Shown here: positions 30,729-32,796 of the stretch, piece after piece
How positions within the stretch are numbered: position 1 is the first letter of the stretch
How the letters are laid out: each line of letters begins with the position of its first letter
Source of the DNA: Oscillospiraceae bacterium
GTDB lineage: Bacteria > Bacillota > Clostridia > Oscillospirales > Oscillospiraceae
Direction: 5' to 3'
DNA length: 32,796 nucleotides
Assembly: GCA_902767915.1 (NCBI GenBank)
Contig: CACXJE010000034.1
Location: 1-32,796 of the forward strand
Program-made: the position numbers and the translations under genes
Notes under the pieces: generated by a model
Seen by the model: the letters and a program-made list of their open reading frames with translations, nothing else
Database searches by the model: none
What the model was told of the DNA's origin: nothing

Positions 30729-31472
30729 ATGAGATTCAAAACCGGAATGGGATGGAGATGCTGCTATGACCCGGAAACCGGCCTGTACACGGCGGAGATC
30801 GGAGGCGGGCCCAATCATGATCTGTATGAGATCACAAAGGAGATCTTCGACCGGGTGGACGATCCCGACGTGAAACGGCCCACAAGCCTGATTTGCGAGG
30901 GTCGCCATCTGTATATGGCGGTGGATGACCGCTGCGGCCCGCCCTACACGGTGGTTCTGGACTCGGATTATCAGAAGCTCTGCCCCTGGGCGAAAACAAA
31001 AGTGTCCGGAACGGTCTGGGATGAGGACATGACGGACGCCGCCGTGGAGGTGTTCGCCTCCGAGGCCAAGAACCGGCCCCAGCGCCGCGCCAAAAGGGCG
31101 GCCCGGGAGAAACGGAAAGCGGAAGAAGCCGCGGCGCAAACAAAACAGGAGACCGCCGAAACGGAGGCCGCCCCGCAGTCCGCTGCCGCACCTTCCGCGG
31201 GCGGGACGCCGCGGGCCAATTACCACCTGACTCGCTTCCTGCCCGTCCTGGAGACAGACGAGACCCTGTACGACGAAGAAAACGGTTACAGCGACGTCAT
31301 TTTCCGATTTATGGAGGAGCTGGAGCTTGCCTGTGAGAACGAGCCGGAGAACGAAGGCCTGCAGGGCATGAAACGGATCTTCGATCAAGAGGAAAGCAGC
31401 CCCGGTTATATTTTCCATCACCTGGACGAAATCATCCGCACACTGAAGGCCCTCGAAGCGGGGCAGGGATGA
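30729..31472 (+). CDS. Unknown protein with two conserved ends and a charged linker (247 aa)
   Basis: No family recognised. The N-terminal part (about 1-110) is compact (MRFKTGMGWRCCYDPETGLY, GRHLYMAVDDRCGPPYTVVL). Residues about 110-157 are a Lys/Arg/Ala/Glu-rich coiled or disordered linker (PQRRAKRAAREKRKAEEAAA), and the C-terminal part is acidic and helical (EENGYSDVIFRFMEELELAC ... FHHLDEIIRTLKALEAG). No signal peptide or membrane segment. GAGG lies 7 nt before the ATG at 30729, overlapping the end of the WYL gene, so the two are co-expressed and possibly co-functional. An in-frame GTG at 30720 is a weaker alternative start. Confidence 0.8.
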   Translation: MRFKTGMGWRCCYDPETGLYTAEIGGGPNHDLYEITKEIFDRVDDPDVKRPTSLICEGRHLYMAVDDRCGPPYTVVLDSDYQKLCPWAKTKVSGTVWDEDMTDAAVEVFASEAKNRPQRRAKRAAREKRKAEEAAAQTKQETAETEAAPQSAAAPSAGGTPRANYHLTRFLPVLETDETLYDEENGYSDVIFRFMEELELACENEPENEGLQGMKRIFDQEESSPGYIFHHLDEIIRTLKALEAGQG

Positions 31473-31477
31473 CGTCT

Positions 31478-31588
31478 TGGTCCCGGGGCTGGATCTTCCG
31501 GTTCCAGGGAAAGCTCCGGGTCACCGACCCCGCCGCGCTGATCGAGAAATACAACGCCCTGCTGGCCGGGACGTGCGAATCGAAATGA
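31478..31588 (+). pseudogene. Duplicated C-terminal remnant of a WYL-regulator gene
   Basis: This stretch reads WSRGWIFRFQGKLRVTDPAA then LIEKYNALLAGTCESK and a stop, nearly the same as the end of the intact WYL protein (FQGKLRVTEPAELIEKYNAL). It has no start. It shows that a second WYL gene once lay here, upstream of the macro-domain gene, and was mostly deleted, probably by recombination between the two copies. Confidence 0.85.
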
Positions 31589-31597
31589 GGGAGACAG

Positions 31598-32686
31598 ATG
31601 CCGTTTCAAATCATCCGGAATGATATTACGAAAGTGAAAGCCGATGCGATCGTCAACACCGCAAACCCGAAGCCCCGGGTGGGCAGCGGCACGGACAGCG
31701 CCATCTACGCCGCGGCTGGGCAAGAACAGCTCCTTGCTGCCCGGAAGAAGATCGGCGAGATCGCGCCCGGAGATGCTGCCTATACGGAGGCCTATCAACT
31801 GGACGCCAGATACATCATCCATACGGCAGGGCCGGTTTGGATCGATGGGACCCACGGAGAACGGGAGGTGCTGCGTTCCTGCTATGCGCGCTCTTTGAAC
31901 CTGGCTGCGGAGCTTCGCTGCGAGAGCGTCGCCTTTCCGCTGATTGCCTCCGGCGTCTACGGTTTCCCGAAGGACGAGGCGCTGCAGATCGCCCTGTCTG
32001 AGATCAGCCGCTTTCTCATGACCCATGAGATGAAGGTGCTCCTTGTGGTCTTCGGGCGGAAGGCTCTCCAGCTCTCCGAGCGGCTGGTGGGCAGTATTGC
32101 ACAGTACATCGACGATCATGCCGAGCGTCGGCTCTACGAAGAAGAATACGGCGCCGACGAAAGCAGCAGGCGCCTGCGTAATCTGCGGCCAAGGGAGGAA
32201 CGTTGGGAAGCGCCGTTCTTTGACGCCGTGCCCCATGAAACAGATACGGCGCTTGAGGAAGCGGAAGAAGCCAATGCTGGACCTGCTCCTGGCGACCCCC
32301 TGCCCAGCCTCTCCGGCAAGAGCCTGGACGAGGTGCTGGGCGGCAAAAGCGAAACCTTCCAGCAGCGGCTCCTGAAGCTGATCGACGCGAGCGGCATGAC
32401 GGACGTTGCCGTGTATAAGAAGGCCAACATCGACCGGAAGGTATTCTCCAGCATCCGCTGTAAGCCCGACTACAAGCCAAAGAAGAAAACGGCGCTGGCC
32501 TTTGCCATCGCGCTGGAGCTGGATCTGCCCACCACCCGGGATCTTCTGTCCCGGGCGGAGTTGGCCTTTTCGCCCAGCAGTCAGTTCGATTTGATCGTAA
32601 GCTATTTCATTACGAACAAAAAATTTAACATCTTTGAGATTAACGCGGCCCTGTTCCAATACGGCCAGCCAATCCTCGGAGAATAA
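31598..32686 (+). CDS. Macro-domain protein with a long C-terminal extension
   Basis: A 362-residue protein. Residues 1-165 are a macro domain that binds or hydrolyses ADP-ribose derivatives: NDITKVKADAIVNTANPKPR, VGSGTDSAIYAAAG (the usual GGG is GSG) and PLIASGVYGFPKDEA. After an acidic linker (about 190-245), residues 255-360 form a helical domain (LDEVLGGKSETFQQRLLKLI, VYKKANIDRKVFSSIRCKPD, FAIALELDLPTTRDLLSRAE) that resembles a Cro/XRE-like helix-turn-helix, used perhaps for DNA or protein contact. The start at 31598 follows GAGGGAG. It trails the WYL remnant and precedes a P-loop kinase. A role in NAD/ADP-ribose signalling or defence is possible. Confidence 0.88.
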   Translation: MPFQIIRNDITKVKADAIVNTANPKPRVGSGTDSAIYAAAGQEQLLAARKKIGEIAPGDAAYTEAYQLDARYIIHTAGPVWIDGTHGEREVLRSCYARSLNLAAELRCESVAFPLIASGVYGFPKDEALQIALSEISRFLMTHEMKVLLVVFGRKALQLSERLVGSIAQYIDDHAERRLYEEEYGADESSRRLRNLRPREERWEAPFFDAVPHETDTALEEAEEANAGPAPGDPLPSLSGKSLDEVLGGKSETFQQRLLKLIDASGMTDVAVYKKANIDRKVFSSIRCKPDYKPKKKTALAFAIALELDLPTTRDLLSRAELAFSPSSQFDLIVSYFITNKKFNIFEINAALFQYGQPILGE

Positions 32687-32721
32687 TCAACGAAGTAAAT
32701 CGGGATTTGTGAGGAACAGAT

Positions 32722-32796
32722 ATGAAAACAATATATCTGATCGGCGGTACAATGGGCGTCGGTAAAACGACGGTGAGTCAGCAACTGAAAAAGAAG
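32722..32796 (+). CDS. P-loop kinase/ATPase, 5' part only
   Basis: The first 25 codons of a P-loop NTPase: MKTIYLIGGTMGVGKTTVSQ, with Walker A GGTMGVGKT. This resembles small-molecule or nucleoside kinases such as the AAA_33/shikimate-kinase-like group. GAGG lies 7 nt upstream of the ATG, 35 nt after the macro-domain gene. The window ends before its family can be settled. Confidence 0.8.
   Translation, partial: MKTIYLIGGTMGVGKTTVSQQLKKK

Noticed and set aside
29564-30739. A 391-codon frame opposite the WYL gene
   Set aside because: Antisense shadow of a well-supported regulator, without a ribosome binding site.

Overview
The window looks like a chromosomal stretch from an anaerobic, GC-rich member of the Clostridia (Bacillota), probably a gut Oscillospirales-type organism. 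This is inferred from the mix of genes (a bai/fadH-like flavin-dependent ene-reductase, an acetyl-CoA-synthase-like protein, Pta, a type I-C CRISPR system, many GNAT enzymes), from strong AGGAGG-type ribosome binding sites, and from intergenic heptamer-repeat and hairpin elements. No rRNA or tRNA was seen.

Layout. 1-3.8 kb: a 3'-truncated GH31 glycosidase, divergent from an FMN/4Fe-4S/FAD ene-reductase; both have good sigma70-type promoters. 3.9-10.8 kb: minus-strand genes, most in one operon behind a TTGACA-17-TAAAAT promoter whose -10 overlaps a palindrome. The order is alpha/beta-hydrolase, TetR regulator, flavin reductase fused to a protochlorophyllide-reductase-type C-terminal domain, atypical SDR, DUF1295 (steroid 5-alpha-reductase-like) membrane protein, multi-pass membrane protein and an unknown soluble protein. 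After a terminator and a repeat element come a 55-residue membrane protein and an acetyl-CoA-synthase-like protein. Together these suggest reduction of a hydrophobic unsaturated molecule (tetrapyrrole/bilin or steroid). 11-13.6 kb: pta and a MATE exporter, with divergent promoters.

13.6-22.2 kb: an accessory block, almost all on the minus strand, with small enzymes and several damaged genes: hydrolase with a repeat-encoded tail, four GNAT genes, GNAT-kinase fusion, XRE regulator with membrane segments, frameshifted PAP2 phosphatase, glyoxalase/VOC remnant, FMN reductase, ICMT-like methyltransferase, autoregulated TetR, Pr6Pr membrane protein.

22.4-29.2 kb: a type I-C CRISPR-Cas locus (cas3-cas5c-cas8c with internal cas11c-cas7c) whose adaptation module is destroyed. 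Only a cas4 fragment fused to a cas1 fragment remains; cas2 and a leader are missing. The array has six repeats, and each end is fused at a half-repeat to a broken gene (cas1 on one side, rtcB on the other).

The most exciting feature lies upstream of cas3. It is a predicted ~100-nt RNA made of one diverged I-C repeat, an 18-nt guide and a Rho-independent terminator. The first 17 guide bases match a site between this RNA's promoter and the cas promoter at 14 positions. The site is preceded directly by a TTC PAM, and two of the three mismatches fall at positions 6 and 12, the bases a type I crRNA flips out. This is the expected design of a crRNA-like autoregulator (CreR/CreA type) steering Cascade to its own control region.

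29.6-32.8 kb: a WYL regulator with its own promoter and direct repeats, an unknown two-part protein, a duplicated WYL-gene remnant, a macro-domain protein with a long C-terminal extension, and the start of a P-loop kinase.
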